A stretch of 64,000 nt of DNA from Flavobacterium sp. (GTDB lineage: Bacteria > Bacteroidota > Bacteroidia > Flavobacteriales > Flavobacteriaceae): positions 62,001-126,000 of the forward strand of contig NZ_SEBR01000001.1 of NCBI RefSeq assembly GCF_004295795.1, written 5' to 3'. Positions 54,276 through 63,564 of the stretch are shown here, in pieces. Numbering within the stretch: the stretch's first letter is position 1; every line of letters begins with the position of its first letter. The position numbers and the translations under genes are program-made. The notes below the pieces were generated by a model. That model saw only the letters and a list, made by a program, of their open reading frames with translations. It made no database searches and had not been told where the DNA came from.

Positions 54276-55862
54276 ATGAAAAAAATCTTTACTCTGGGCG
54301 CGATGTTGCTTTTTGCGGGCGCGTCGGCACAAACGGTTGAACTGGTCAAGGACATCTTCGCGGGTCCGGAAGGCTCGGGCATTTTACAGCCTGTGGTCTA
54401 CAACGGAAAGATCTATTTTTACGCCAATGATGACAACAACGGAGGCGAACTTTGGGCAAGCGACGGAACAGAATCCGGAACGCAAATGGTCAAAGATCTG
54501 AACCCGTTCGGGAGTTCCGAGATCACCGAATTAACCGTTGTTAACAACAAACTTGTCTTTTCGGCGGCAGACAACACAGGTTACGAACTTTGGGTTTCCG
54601 ATGGAACCGAAGCCGGAAGTTTTCAGGTACTCGACATCAATCCCGGCGCAGGAAGTTCGGTTCCGGCCGAATTCACGGTTATCGGAAACCAGGCGTTTTT
54701 CCAAGCCGACAATGGAACGAACGGCTACGAGCTTTGGGTAACCGATGGCACAACTGCGGGCACGCATATGGTGAAAGACATCAATCCAATCGAAAGTTCT
54801 TATCCGTCACAACTCACGGTTTACAACGGAAAACTCATTTTTCGCGCTTACACGAACGAAACCGGAGACGAACTTTGGACGAGCGACGGAACTGAATCTG
54901 GAACGGTTTTGCTCAAGGACATTTACGCTTCGGGCGATGGATATCCGCGACTTTTCCACGAATTCAACGGGCAACTTTACTTTCGTGCCGATGACGAAAA
55001 CGGAGACGAACTTTGGGTTACGGACGGAACCGAAGCCGGAACGCACATGGTCAAAGACATCAATCCCGAACCGTTCGAAGGATCGAGTCTAAACGAATTC
55101 GTCGAAGCCAACGGCCAATTGTTTTTCCGGGCTAGAACGGGCAACGAAGGTTTTGAATTGTGGAAAACAGATGGAACAGAAGCAGGAACCGTTTTGGTAA
55201 AAGACATTTGGGTTGGAGGTGATTCGTTTCCTGGCGCGCTCACGGCTTACAACGGCAAAGTGTATTTCCAGGCAACCGACGGAAGTGCGGCAAACACCGA
55301 ACTTTGGGTTTCCGACGGAACGGAAGCCGGAACGTTCATGCTGAAAGACATCAATCCTACCAATTATTCGGCTCCGAATGAATTCGTGGTTTTCAACGGC
55401 CTTTTGTATTTCGTGGCCGACGACGGATCAAACGGTAGCGAATTTTGGGTCACGGACGGCACCGAAGCCGGAACACAGAAAATTTTGGCGAATTATCCCG
55501 GCTTGAGCCCGATGTATTTCATTCCGTTTTATGTGAGCTATAACAACAATTTGTATTTCAAGGCCGAATACGGAAACACTGGCGCAGAACTTCACAAATT
55601 CACACCTTCGAACCTGTCGGCGCCCGAAGTTTCGAGAAATGGTTTTGTGGTTTACCCGAATCCGACGAATGGCATCTTGAATATCCAATCTGTGGATAGT
55701 CAGATGGTGAACGAAGTCTCGATATTCTCGTTGACCGGACAAAGGGTTTTGACGTCAAATGGAAATTCCATCGATGTTTCCGGCTTGTCTTCAGGACTTT
55801 ATCTGATAAAAATCAAATCGGTAAGCGGTTCGGAAAATATCGTGAAATTCCAGAAAATATAA
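54276..55862 (+). CDS. T9SS-sorted ELWxxDGT-repeat protein
   Basis: The 528-aa protein starts at MKKIFTLGAML (54276) with a signal peptide ending ASAQ. Eight ELWxxDGT units run through residues about 65-420, each ELW[VAKT][ST]DGTE[AS]GT followed by a VKD-type strand, spaced about 48 residues; the last has EFW. They probably form a beta-propeller. The final roughly 70 residues are a type IX sorting domain: FVVYPNPTNGILNI, EVSIFSLTGQRVL, LSSGLYLIKI. It is a secreted or surface protein of unknown ligand. Confidence 0.92.
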   Translation: MKKIFTLGAMLLFAGASAQTVELVKDIFAGPEGSGILQPVVYNGKIYFYANDDNNGGELWASDGTESGTQMVKDLNPFGSSEITELTVVNNKLVFSAADNTGYELWVSDGTEAGSFQVLDINPGAGSSVPAEFTVIGNQAFFQADNGTNGYELWVTDGTTAGTHMVKDINPIESSYPSQLTVYNGKLIFRAYTNETGDELWTSDGTESGTVLLKDIYASGDGYPRLFHEFNGQLYFRADDENGDELWVTDGTEAGTHMVKDINPEPFEGSSLNEFVEANGQLFFRARTGNEGFELWKTDGTEAGTVLVKDIWVGGDSFPGALTAYNGKVYFQATDGSAANTELWVSDGTEAGTFMLKDINPTNYSAPNEFVVFNGLLYFVADDGSNGSEFWVTDGTEAGTQKILANYPGLSPMYFIPFYVSYNNNLYFKAEYGNTGAELHKFTPSNLSAPEVSRNGFVVYPNPTNGILNIQSVDSQMVNEVSIFSLTGQRVLTSNGNSIDVSGLSSGLYLIKIKSVSGSENIVKFQKI

Positions 55863-55880
55863 TATTTCCAAAGCAGCTCG

Positions 55881-55908
55881 AAAGGTCATTCTTGCGGATG
55901 GCCTTTTT
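55881..55908 (+). terminator. Terminator of the ELWxxDGT gene
   Basis: AAAGGTCAT (55881-55889) pairs with ATGGCCTTT (55898-55906), including one G-U pair, followed by more T. It lies 19 bp past the stop. Confidence 0.75.
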
Positions 55909-55985
55909 TGTTTGAGGATTTTGCCGACAAGTTGATAATGTGGATTCTGAAATTGCGATATTTGCACAACTATATCGATTTCGTA

Positions 55986-57002
55986 ATGGAAGAACGCAAC
56001 AAAACCCTTGGTGAATACATCATCGAGAAACAGGAACAATTCAGATACTCGACGGGCGAATTGTCCCGAATAATCAACTCGATCAGGCTCGCAGCCAAAG
56101 TCGTAAACTACAAAGTCAACAAGGCCGGATTGGTCGACATCATCGGAGCGGCCGGAGACGTGAATATTCAAGGCGAAGACCAGCAAAAGCTCGACGTTTA
56201 CGCGAATGAGGTTTTTATCCAGACTTTGATCAACCGTGAGATTGTGTGCGGCATCGCGTCCGAAGAAAGCGACGATTTCATAACGGTTTGCGGATCGGAC
56301 AACAGCCATTCGAACAAATATGTCGTGTTGATGGATCCGCTTGACGGTTCGTCCAACATTGACGTGAATGTTTCGGTCGGGACGATTTTTTCTGTTTTCA
56401 GGCGCGTCACTCCGGTTGGGACGCCAGTGACTCTGGAAGATTTCCTGCAACCCGGAACGCAGCAAGTCGCCGCAGGTTACGTGATTTACGGCACGTCGAC
56501 GATGTTGGTTTACACCACTGGCCACGGCGTGAACGGCTTTACGCTCAATCCGGCGATCGGGACGTTTTATCTTTCGCATCCGAACCTAAAATTCAAGGAA
56601 GACGGCACGATTTATTCAATCAATGAGGGGAATTACGTGCATTTTCCGCAAGGCGTTAAGGATTACATCAAATATTGCCAGATGGAAGAAGGCAATCGGC
56701 CGTATACTTCGCGTTACATCGGAAGTTTGGTTTCAGACATCCATCGCAATATGATCAAAGGCGGGATCTATATTTATCCGACGAGTTCCAAAGCGCCAAA
56801 TGGCAAATTGCGGTTGATGTACGAATGCAATCCGATGGCATTTATCGCCGAGCAGGCAGGCGGAAAGGCGTCCGACGGTTTCGGAAGAATCATGGAAATC
56901 AAACCGACGGAATTGCACCAGCGCGTGCCTTTCTTCTGCGGAAGCAAAAACATGGTGGAAACGGCCGAGATGTTCATGGAAAAGGCAAAATCACTATCTT
57001 AG
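55986..57002 (+). CDS. fbp: Fructose-1,6-bisphosphatase, class I
   Basis: The 338-aa protein starts at [12 protein letters not shown] (55986), matching the usual class I length; the longer in-frame reading begins inside the preceding terminator. The metal-binding motif is D117-P-L-D-G-S-S-N124, preceded by GIASEESDD. Substrate-binding segments GGIYIYP and [13 protein letters not shown] follow. It hydrolyses fructose-1,6-bisphosphate in gluconeogenesis, the direction needed when uronates enter as pyruvate and triose phosphate. A GATATTTG near 55959 is one base off a -7 box. Confidence 0.95.
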   Translation: MEERNKTLGEYIIEKQEQFRYSTGELSRIINSIRLAAKVVNYKVNKAGLVDIIGAAGDVNIQGEDQQKLDVYANEVFIQTLINREIVCGIASEESDDFITVCGSDNSHSNKYVVLMDPLDGSSNIDVNVSVGTIFSVFRRVTPVGTPVTLEDFLQPGTQQVAAGYVIYGTSTMLVYTTGHGVNGFTLNPAIGTFYLSHPNLKFKEDGTIYSINEGNYVHFPQGVKDYIKYCQMEEGNRPYTSRYIGSLVSDIHRNMIKGGIYIYPTSSKAPNGKLRLMYECNPMAFIAEQAGGKASDGFGRIMEIKPTELHQRVPFFCGSKNMVETAEMFMEKAKSLS

Positions 57003-57039
57003 GTTTCAACTTGCTCATTCAGAGAACAAACAATATCAT

Positions 57040-57768
57040 ATGAAAAAGATACTTTACGCTTTTTTGATCGCTTCCGGTGTTTCGACTTTCGTCGGATGCA
57101 GTTCTGACGACAGCGCCGAAAATCTGCAAAACGACGAAAGATTTGTCGAAAAAATGACCGTGAAACTTTTCAGCGGACAACCGACGGCGCAGTTGGTCGG
57201 CACTTTCGACTTCAATTATTCCGGGAAAGACGTGACGTCGATCATGAAAGTCGTAACGAGCGGTACGGGCGACATTCTTGAATCGCAAAATTACACTTAT
57301 CAATACGACGGAAACAAAATCGTGTCGTATCAAATCGCGAATTTTACGCCATCAACAGTTACTTACAACGGCGATAAAATCAAGAATCTCGGATTTGGAA
57401 GCGATCTCGAATACACGAGTTCAGGCCTGTTGCACAAAGACAGTTATGGAACGGAGTACGTTTATTTGTCAGATAATCCGATTGGAACTTCGGTGAATCC
57501 TTACTTGTATACTTACGATGATAAAAAGAATCCGTTCGCTTGGCACAATATGAATTTTAGGCTGATTTTCGAGGAACAATTCGAATTGTATCAGTCGACC
57601 GATTTCTTCAGATCTTCGAACAATCTGTTGAGCGAGGCCGATGGTTCGGAGACGATCCAACGGACAATCGAGTACAATTCCGAAAATCTTCCGACAAAAA
57701 TCACGACCAGATATGCCGGATCAAACCAGATTCTCGAAGAGATCACATACGAGTATTCGCTTCCGTAA
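57040..57768 (+). CDS. Hypothetical lipoprotein
   Basis: A 242-aa protein with lipobox FVGCSS (Cys20). The mature part is beta-rich, with repeated strands such as YTYQYDGNKIVSYQI and IEYNSENLPTKITTRY that resemble the short YD/RHS-like strands found in many Bacteroidota lipoproteins. No function can be given. It follows fbp by 37 bp and may share its transcript. Confidence 0.75.
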   Translation: MKKILYAFLIASGVSTFVGCSSDDSAENLQNDERFVEKMTVKLFSGQPTAQLVGTFDFNYSGKDVTSIMKVVTSGTGDILESQNYTYQYDGNKIVSYQIANFTPSTVTYNGDKIKNLGFGSDLEYTSSGLLHKDSYGTEYVYLSDNPIGTSVNPYLYTYDDKKNPFAWHNMNFRLIFEEQFELYQSTDFFRSSNNLLSEADGSETIQRTIEYNSENLPTKITTRYAGSNQILEEITYEYSLP

Positions 57769-57795
57769 ATCGCTTCGGATTATTCCAAAAAACAA

Positions 57796-57824
57796 AAAGT
57801 CAGACTCAAAACGGTCTGACTTTT
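57796..57824 (+). terminator. Rho-independent terminator after the lipoprotein
   Basis: AAAAGTCAGAC (57796-57806) and GTCTGACTTTT (57814-57824) form an 11-bp stem with a 7-base loop and a T6 tail, 27 bp after the stop. It probably ends the fbp-lipoprotein transcript. Confidence 0.9.
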
Positions 57825-57870
57825 TTATGTTGTGAAGTTTTCAGGCACTCAGGCGCTTTGAACTTGGCCA

Positions 57871-58302
57871 CTATTTGTTCATGTGCGTCATTTCGTACAC
57901 AAAAGTATCCGAATCGACGTTCATTACCAGCAAAGACAAAGCTTTGTCGACAATGTAATTCACGTTGCCCGGCGTAAATCCGAGCGCCAAAGCGAAACGC
58001 GTAAGGATTTCTTTTTGCTTCGGACCCAAAACGTGGTCGGCATAAACCATTCGCGACAAATCGTAAAGGCGCTCGAGACGTTGCGTGTGAAGATATGGCG
58101 GGTTGATCGGGTATTTTCTTGGGTTTTCAAGGATTTCGGCGTATTCCTCGGTTGAAATCTCAAGTCTGTTGGCGAGCTGATCCAAAAAGATGCGCTCTTC
58201 CTCGCTCAAGTGACCGTTTTCCAAAGCCACGCGCACGATCGATGCGAAGTGACCTTTGTTTCTATCTTTAAAACCGCTGTCGAATAAATCGGAAAATGAC
58301 AT
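57871..58302 (-). CDS. TerB-like family protein
   Basis: The 143-aa protein starts at MSFSDLFDSG (58302). It is all-helical with the acidic TerB-type pattern LENGHLSEEERIFLDQLANR and a second related helix pair YADHVLGPKQKEILTRFALA. TerB-like domains bind divalent metal or sit at membranes in tellurite/stress systems, but most single-domain members have no known role. No other ter genes are seen. Confidence 0.75.
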   Translation of the reverse strand: MSFSDLFDSGFKDRNKGHFASIVRVALENGHLSEEERIFLDQLANRLEISTEEYAEILENPRKYPINPPYLHTQRLERLYDLSRMVYADHVLGPKQKEILTRFALALGFTPGNVNYIVDKALSLLVMNVDSDTFVYEMTHMNK

Positions 58303-58505
58303 AGTAAGTGTTTTTAAAACAGCTGCAAATATAAGTCGTATTTCAAATTTTAACATCGGCATTTAAGAAAAAATGAACGTTTTAATCCAACAAATCGCGG
58401 TCGGTTTCCGTTTGCTGTACGAACCTGCTAACTCAGGATTTTGGGAAAATCCGTAAGTTTACTCCTGCCAAACAACGGGATTTCCTCGAATCCGAAATAT
58501 GAATT

Positions 58506-59096
58506 ATGTCTGAATTCCAAATCTACCTCGAAACGGGTCTGCGTCACGTGCTTGACATCAAGGCCTACGACCACGTGCTTTTCCTGATCGCTCTCACCGT
58601 GCCATACGCTTTCAAAGACTGGAAACGATTGCTGCTTTTGGTTTCGATTTTTACGGTCGGACATACCTTGGCGCTTATCATGTCGGTTTTTGGAATCGTG
58701 ACCATCAAGGCGAGTCTCGTCGAGTTTTTGATTCCGATAACGATTCTGGTTACCGCGGCCTACCATCTTGTCACGGCCGGAAAGACCGCCAAGTCAGAAA
58801 ACATCAGCGTTTTGGGCTTTATCACGCTTTCTTTCGGACTCATTCACGGCCTTGGGTTTTCCAATTATTTTAAGGCAATTTTACCAGGAAGCGCATCTGA
58901 AAAGCTAGTACCTTTGCTCGAATTCGCCTTGGGCATCGAAATCGCCCAACTGATCGTGGTTCTGGTGGCTTTGATTTTCTCTTATGTCGTCCAGAATTTC
59001 TTCAGATTCAACAAACGCGATTACGCTTTGGTGGTTTCGGCTTTTGTCATTGGAGTTGTGATTCCGATGATTTTGGGAAGCGAGATTTGGAAATGA
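58506..59096 (+). CDS. HupE/UreJ-family membrane protein
   Basis: A 196-aa protein with about six hydrophobic segments. It starts with YLETGLRHVLDIKAYDHVLF, whose G-x-x-H and D-H motif is the HupE/UreJ signature, followed by GHTLAL and GLIHGLGFSN. The family is linked to nickel uptake or metal delivery, but no hydrogenase or urease genes are nearby, and many Bacteroidota carry a stand-alone copy. Substrate is uncertain. Confidence 0.85.
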   Translation: MSEFQIYLETGLRHVLDIKAYDHVLFLIALTVPYAFKDWKRLLLLVSIFTVGHTLALIMSVFGIVTIKASLVEFLIPITILVTAAYHLVTAGKTAKSENISVLGFITLSFGLIHGLGFSNYFKAILPGSASEKLVPLLEFALGIEIAQLIVVLVALIFSYVVQNFFRFNKRDYALVVSAFVIGVVIPMILGSEIWK

Positions 59097-59115
59097 CGGA
59101 AAGCTACGAAAATAT

Positions 59116-59155
59116 AGACCTGTCACTTCTTGAGACGTGTCAGGTTTAAGACCTG
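59116..59155. repeat. ACCTGTC-type palindromic repeat (forward orientation)
   Basis: AGACCTGTCAC opens the element, and CAGGT (59141-59145) pairs with ACCTG (59151-59155) around TTAAG. The sequence is the reverse complement match of 34779-34820. It sits in the gap between hupE and the deaminase gene. Confidence 0.6.
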
Positions 59156-59191
59156 TTTTTCGCCTTTTTTTTGGCGTTTTGAAAACATAGC

Positions 59192-59623
59192 ATGGAAGAA
59201 ATAAAACTCAACAAATACGACAAGGCCTACCTGCGGATTGCGCGCGAATGGAGCCAATTGTCCTACTGCAAACGCAAACAGGTCGGAGCCATTATCGTGC
59301 GCGACCGAATGATCATTTCGGACGGATACAACGGAACGCCGTCCGGATTCGAGAACAATTGCGAAGACATCGACGGACTCACGCACTGGTACGTTTTGCA
59401 CGCCGAGGCGAATGCGATCCTAAAAGTCGCCGGATCGACGCAATCTGCCGAGGGCGCGACACTTTATATCACCATGTCGCCTTGCCGCGAATGCAGTAAG
59501 TTGATCCATCAGGCGGGAATCAAGCGCGTGGTTTTCCAGGAAGCTTACAAGGACAATTCGGGAATCGCGTTTTTGCAGAAAGCGGGCGTGATCACGGAGC
59601 ACATAACCGATCTGGACGAATGA
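59192..59623 (+). CDS. dCMP/cytidine deaminase family protein
   Basis: A 143-aa zinc deaminase. The ligand/catalytic motif is H70-A-E72 and P-C98-R-E-C101. The layout (SYCKRKQVGAIIVRDRMI, GYNGTPSGF, then HAE) is that of dCMP deaminase (ComEB-like), which makes dUMP for thymidylate synthesis. The stop overlaps the next start by 4 bp. Confidence 0.92.
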   Translation: MEEIKLNKYDKAYLRIAREWSQLSYCKRKQVGAIIVRDRMIISDGYNGTPSGFENNCEDIDGLTHWYVLHAEANAILKVAGSTQSAEGATLYITMSPCRECSKLIHQAGIKRVVFQEAYKDNSGIAFLQKAGVITEHITDLDE

Positions 59624-61200
59624 AGAACAACCTCAAATACCTTCCGATTTTGTTGTTCGGAGTCTTGGCTTTGGGAATCCTGATTGGCGGAATGCTCAAT
59701 TTTCCGACGCATTCCCTTACGCCAAAAGCGAGCATGCACAAGAACAAACTCGACCGATTGATCGATTTCATTGACAACGAATATGTCGATAAAGTCAACA
59801 CCGATTCCATCGTCGATTTGACCGTGAGCAACATTCTGGCGCAACTCGATCCGCATTCTGTCTATATTTCTCCCGATGAACAGCAAGAAGTCGCCCAAAG
59901 CATGAAAGGTGATTTTGTCGGAATTGGCGTTAATTTTTATATGTACAAAGACACGGTCGCGGTGATTATGCCGGTTGAAAACGGTCCATCGGAAAAGGCC
60001 GGAATTTTGCCTGGAGACCGATTGATGTACGCCGGAAAAACCAAACTGTTCGGAAGAAAATTACCAACCGACAGCTTGTTTACCAAATTGAAAGGCGCTC
60101 AAGGTTCGGCGGTGCAACTGACGGTTTTCAGAAAAAGTACCGGCAAGACCTTCAAGGTCAATGTGACGCGCGACATCGTTCCGATAAAATCTGTAGACGT
60201 GGCCACGATGCTGGACCAGAATGTCGGTTATATCCGAATCAATCGCTTTGCCGAAACGACTTATGACGAATTTGCCGAAGGTCTGTCGAAACTCAAGAAA
60301 TCGGGCGCGAAAGAAATCGTGATAGACTTGCGAGACAACGGCGGCGGTTATCTCGAGAAAGCGGTCGAAATTGCCGATGATTTTCTGTCGGACAAAAAAC
60401 TGATCGTGTTCACGAAAAACCAAAAAGGCAGAACCGACAAGACTTTCGCGACATCTGGTGGAAATTTTGAAAGCGGGAAAGTCGATATCCTGATCAACGA
60501 AAATTCGGCTTCGGCCAGCGAAATTTTGGCCGGAGCAATCCAGGACAACGACCGCGGAACAATAATAGGACGTCGATCTTTCGGAAAAGGATTGGTGCAA
60601 AGAGAAATGGATTTCGAGGACGGATCGGCGGTGCGACTCACGATCGCGCGTTATTATACGCCAACCGGGCGTTCCATCCAAAAGCCTTACGACAAAGGCA
60701 ACGACGAATATTTCAAGGATTTCGACAAGCGTTTCGAAAGCGGCGAATTATACGACAAAGACAGTATCCACATTGCCGACACGCTTAAATTCAAGACTCC
60801 GAAAGGGAAAATCGTCTACGGCGGCGGCGGAATCGTGCCGGATGTTTTTGTGCCACTTGAAGTCGAGCACGGAGACGAAGGCGTCGCTTATTTGATGCAA
60901 TCGGGCGCGGTGAGCTACTTTGTTTTCGAGCAACTTGACACGAAACGCAACGATTTCAAAGGCTTGTCGTTCGAGCAATTCAAACAGAAAATGGAAAGCG
61001 ATGAGGTTTATTACACCAATTTCCAGAAATACCTGAAACGCAACGGACTCGAACTCAAGATCGACAAAAACAAATCGCTTGTAAAACGATATTTGTCGGC
61101 GGAATTCGCGCGTCAACTTTACGGAGAAGACAAATATTTCGACATTGTTTTGCCTGGAGATGCGATGATAAAGGCGGTTTTAGTAAAAGTGCCTGAGTGA
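59620..61200 (+). CDS. C-terminal processing peptidase (S41, PDZ)
   Basis: A 526-aa protein with one N-terminal membrane anchor (about residues 8-26). A PDZ domain (about 85-170, with GVNFYMYKDTVAV and AGILPGDRL) is followed by the S41 core: VIDLRDNGGGYLEKA and the Ser-Lys dyad S298 (in SASASEI) and K323 (in SFGKGLVQ), spaced 25 as in CtpB. A C-terminal domain of about 120 residues follows. It degrades or trims periplasmic proteins by their C-terminus. It is translationally coupled to the deaminase gene. Confidence 0.95.
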   Translation: MKNNLKYLPILLFGVLALGILIGGMLNFPTHSLTPKASMHKNKLDRLIDFIDNEYVDKVNTDSIVDLTVSNILAQLDPHSVYISPDEQQEVAQSMKGDFVGIGVNFYMYKDTVAVIMPVENGPSEKAGILPGDRLMYAGKTKLFGRKLPTDSLFTKLKGAQGSAVQLTVFRKSTGKTFKVNVTRDIVPIKSVDVATMLDQNVGYIRINRFAETTYDEFAEGLSKLKKSGAKEIVIDLRDNGGGYLEKAVEIADDFLSDKKLIVFTKNQKGRTDKTFATSGGNFESGKVDILINENSASASEILAGAIQDNDRGTIIGRRSFGKGLVQREMDFEDGSAVRLTIARYYTPTGRSIQKPYDKGNDEYFKDFDKRFESGELYDKDSIHIADTLKFKTPKGKIVYGGGGIVPDVFVPLEVEHGDEGVAYLMQSGAVSYFVFEQLDTKRNDFKGLSFEQFKQKMESDEVYYTNFQKYLKRNGLELKIDKNKSLVKRYLSAEFARQLYGEDKYFDIVLPGDAMIKAVLVKVPE

Positions 61201-61234
61201 AGAAGTGCCTAAGAATATATTTGATGTGAAGAGA

Positions 61235-61261
61235 AAAGCCAATCCGAAACGGATTGGCTTT
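61235..61261 (+). terminator. Terminator after the S41 protease
   Basis: AAAGCCAATCCG (61235-61246) and CGGATTGGCTTT (61250-61261) form a perfect 12-bp stem with a 3-base loop and a T-rich tail. Confidence 0.92.
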
Positions 61262-61348
61262 TTGCTTTTTTCGAGAATCAGCAGTAGAAAATTTGGTCGG
61301 TATTTTCGGATCCAGTAGCTTTTACTCCGGCACTCCGGCACTCCGGCA

Positions 61349-61951
61349 TTATCTCTTATCGTGACTCTGGGAATTGATGCCATTGTTGAATTCTGTAAGA
61401 AGATCTGTTGCGACTGCTGCGCCACTTCCGGCGGCAATTGCGAGTTGGCTTCTCCATCCGGCCAACGTCCCGGCTACATAAATTCCGTCTTTCACTTTGT
61501 GGTCGACGTTTTTGAGTTGGATGCGATTCTTGTCAACCAACGATTTCTTGTGTGGTTCGACAGCGTCCATCAAGCCTTCGATCGCGAACGTATTCGCCCA
61601 TCCGACAGCCAGAACGATGTTTTTCGCCTGATATGAATTCCTGTTCGTAACAACAGTATAATTCGGGAATTCACCTTCGATCGACATGACTTTTTCGGTT
61701 GGAATCTGCTCGACTTCAGGATATAAAGTCGCCAACTGTTCCAGCGTCGTGTTCAGCAAATCGGCTCCGAGTGTGCCCGCGGGAACTCCGTATGCATTGT
61801 TGAAAAGCGCTTCCTGTAAATTCGATGTTTTTTGGTGTGTGATGATTCCGATCTTTTTATCGGACATGAAAGGTTTGTTTTTGGCAGATCCGAGAACCAG
61901 CGCACAAGAAACTCCTGCAACGCCTCCGCCAACAATCAGTACGTCGTACAT
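61349..61951 (-). CDS. Small FAD-dependent oxidoreductase-like protein
   Basis: A 200-aa protein with an N-terminal dinucleotide motif VLIVGGGVAGVSCALVLG and a C-terminal GIYVAGTLAGWRSQLAIAAG segment, matching the FAD domain of thioredoxin-reductase-like enzymes. The NADPH domain and its CxxC are absent; the length is about two thirds of TrxR. In TrxR the second motif has Asp (GD) where this has Thr. It may take electrons from a partner protein. It starts 1 bp after the small membrane protein gene ends. Confidence 0.8.
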   Translation of the reverse strand: MYDVLIVGGGVAGVSCALVLGSAKNKPFMSDKKIGIITHQKTSNLQEALFNNAYGVPAGTLGADLLNTTLEQLATLYPEVEQIPTEKVMSIEGEFPNYTVVTNRNSYQAKNIVLAVGWANTFAIEGLMDAVEPHKKSLVDKNRIQLKNVDHKVKDGIYVAGTLAGWRSQLAIAAGSGAAVATDLLTEFNNGINSQSHDKR

Positions 61952-61952
61952 T

Positions 61953-62153
61953 CTAATGGTTTTTTGATTTTTCTTCGATCAATCTCGACATCCTGAAAAT
62001 GAGTAAGATACATACCGCGCAAAATGAGGCCACGATTCCGATAAGTCCTACGAGACTATCGCCTTCGAAGAGATTATTGAAATCTAGGAGCGTGATATTG
62101 AAGATGATCAGGACGATCGCGATTACGACCAATATGGAAGTGAAAATTTTCAT
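61953..62153 (-). CDS. Small two-helix membrane protein
   Basis: A 66-aa protein with two hydrophobic segments (about residues 4-24 and 33-53) and a basic C-terminal tail (RLIEEKSKNH). It has no recognisable family. It is tightly linked to the FAD protein (1-bp gap) and read in the same direction, so the two are probably cotranscribed and may work together at the inner membrane. Confidence 0.6.
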   Translation of the reverse strand: MKIFTSILVVIAIVLIIFNITLLDFNNLFEGDSLVGLIGIVASFCAVCILLIFRMSRLIEEKSKNH

Positions 62154-62202
62154 CTTTGGATTTATATGAATATTTCAAAGGGTGAAATTAGTGAAAAACG
62201 TC

Positions 62203-62778
62203 CTACAGGAATAGGCCTTTAACGTTTGCTGCGAATAATTTAACAGCGATCGCAAGCAGGATTACACCGAAGATTTTGCGGATGATTCCGATGCCGTTCA
62301 CGCCCAGCCACTTCTCGATTTTACCAGAAGATTTGAGCACGCCGTAAACGATGATGACGTTGATCAAAATGGCGATTATGATGTTGATCTTGTCGTAAGC
62401 CGAACGCAGCGACAATATCGTGGTCATCGTTCCTGCGCCCGCGATCAACGGAAATGCAATCGGTACGATCGAGGCCGTACTTGGGTTGTCGTCCTTGTAA
62501 AGCCGAATTCCCAAAATCATTTCGAGTGCCATGAAAAACAATACGAAAGCTCCGGCAACGGCAAACGAATTGGCGTCGATTCCGATCAATTTCAGCAAGC
62601 CTTCGCCCACAAAAAGGAAAGCGACCATGATAATTGCGGCTACTATTGTAGCTTTTCCAGACTGGATGTGTCCGAGGCGCGAACGCAAATCAACGATCAC
62701 GGGAATACTTCCGATCACGTCGATTACCGCGAAAAGTACCATCGTCACAGTGGCTATTTGTTTGAAATCGAGTTGCAT
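62203..62778 (-). CDS. MarC-family membrane protein
   Basis: A 191-aa protein with six hydrophobic segments starting at MQLDFKQIATVTM (62778); the much longer in-frame minus-strand reading upstream is an artefact. Family signatures are FAVIDVIGSIPVI, the GAFVLFFMALEMILG segment and PIAFPLIAGAGTMTTIL. MarC/NAAT proteins were once tied to antibiotic resistance or amino-acid transport; their true role is unclear. Confidence 0.92.
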   Translation of the reverse strand: MQLDFKQIATVTMVLFAVIDVIGSIPVIVDLRSRLGHIQSGKATIVAAIIMVAFLFVGEGLLKLIGIDANSFAVAGAFVLFFMALEMILGIRLYKDDNPSTASIVPIAFPLIAGAGTMTTILSLRSAYDKINIIIAILINVIIVYGVLKSSGKIEKWLGVNGIGIIRKIFGVILLAIAVKLFAANVKGLFL

Positions 62779-62857
62779 TGCTGTTTGATTTTTGGAGGTG
62801 CAAAAGTAGTTCGGGAATGTGCTTGGGAAACTTAAGGGAACGTTAATTTTCGGGTCT

Positions 62858-62890
62858 TTTGCGAAAGTGCTTATTTTCAAGGTATCTTTG
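62858..62890 (+). promoter_or_regulatory. Promoter of the DUF3109 gene
   Basis: TTTG (62858-62861), 21 bases, then TATCTTTG (62883-62890) fits the Bacteroidota TTTG-N19-21-TAnnTTTG promoter. The -7 box ends 20 bp before the ATG at 62911. This is the best promoter match in the window. Confidence 0.65.
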
Positions 62891-62910
62891 CGCACTTTTT
62901 CCACTTTAAA

Positions 62911-63498
62911 ATGTTCCAACTCGGTAAAACCATAGTATCCGAAGCCATTCTTGAAAATGAGTTCGTGTGCAATCTGTCGGCCTGTCATGGCGCTTGCTGC
63001 GTGGGCGGAGACGCGGGCGCACCTTTGCTCGAGGAAGAACTTGCGATCATGGACGGAATTTACGACAAGGTAAAACCGTTTTTGCGTCCGGAGGGAATCG
63101 CGGCAATCGAGCAACAAGGGAAATGGATTATCGGAACAGACGGCACTTTGGAAACGCCGCTGATCGACGACAAAGATTGCGCCTACGTGATTTTTGACGG
63201 AAAGACCGCGCTTTGCGGAATAGAACAAGCGTACAACCAAGGTCTGATCGACTGGAAAAAACCGGTTTCCTGTCATTTGTATCCGATTCGCGTCAAGGAT
63301 TTTTCTGAGTTCGCGGCTGTCAATTATGACGAATGGGACATTTGCGATCCGGCTTGCGCACTTGGCAAAGAACTCGAGGTTCCGGTTTACAAATTCGTCA
63401 AGGAAGCGCTCGTGAGACGTTTTGGCGAAGATTGGTACATGGAGCTCGAGAAAATCGCATCTGACCTCAAAGACAATCCGAATCCGCGAAGACGGTAG
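62911..63498 (+). CDS. DUF3109 cysteine-rich protein
   Basis: A 195-aa cytoplasmic protein with nine conserved-looking cysteines: C20, C25, C29 and C30 in CNLSACHGACC, then C90, C102, C121 (in SCHLYPIR), C145 and C149. The pattern recalls the YkgJ family of zinc or iron-sulphur cluster proteins, to which DUF3109 is related. The function is unknown. Confidence 0.88.
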   Translation: MFQLGKTIVSEAILENEFVCNLSACHGACCVGGDAGAPLLEEELAIMDGIYDKVKPFLRPEGIAAIEQQGKWIIGTDGTLETPLIDDKDCAYVIFDGKTALCGIEQAYNQGLIDWKKPVSCHLYPIRVKDFSEFAAVNYDEWDICDPACALGKELEVPVYKFVKEALVRRFGEDWYMELEKIASDLKDNPNPRRR

Positions 63499-63533
63499 AA
63501 ATCCTGCCAAAAATATTCGGCGACAGTTTTCGT

Positions 63534-63541
63534 TATCTTTG
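63534..63541 (+). promoter_or_regulatory. -7 box (TATCTTTG) of the last gene
   Basis: TATCTTTG fits TAnnTTTG and lies 23 bp before the ATG at 63565. No clear TTTG -33 box was found. Confidence 0.5.
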
Positions 63542-63564
63542 GACTTCAACGAAAATTCCACTTT

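Noticed and set aside
57871..58302. Tellurite-resistance operon suggested by the TerB-like protein
   Set aside because: No terA, terC, terD or terZ homologues are nearby; a single TerB-like domain is not diagnostic.
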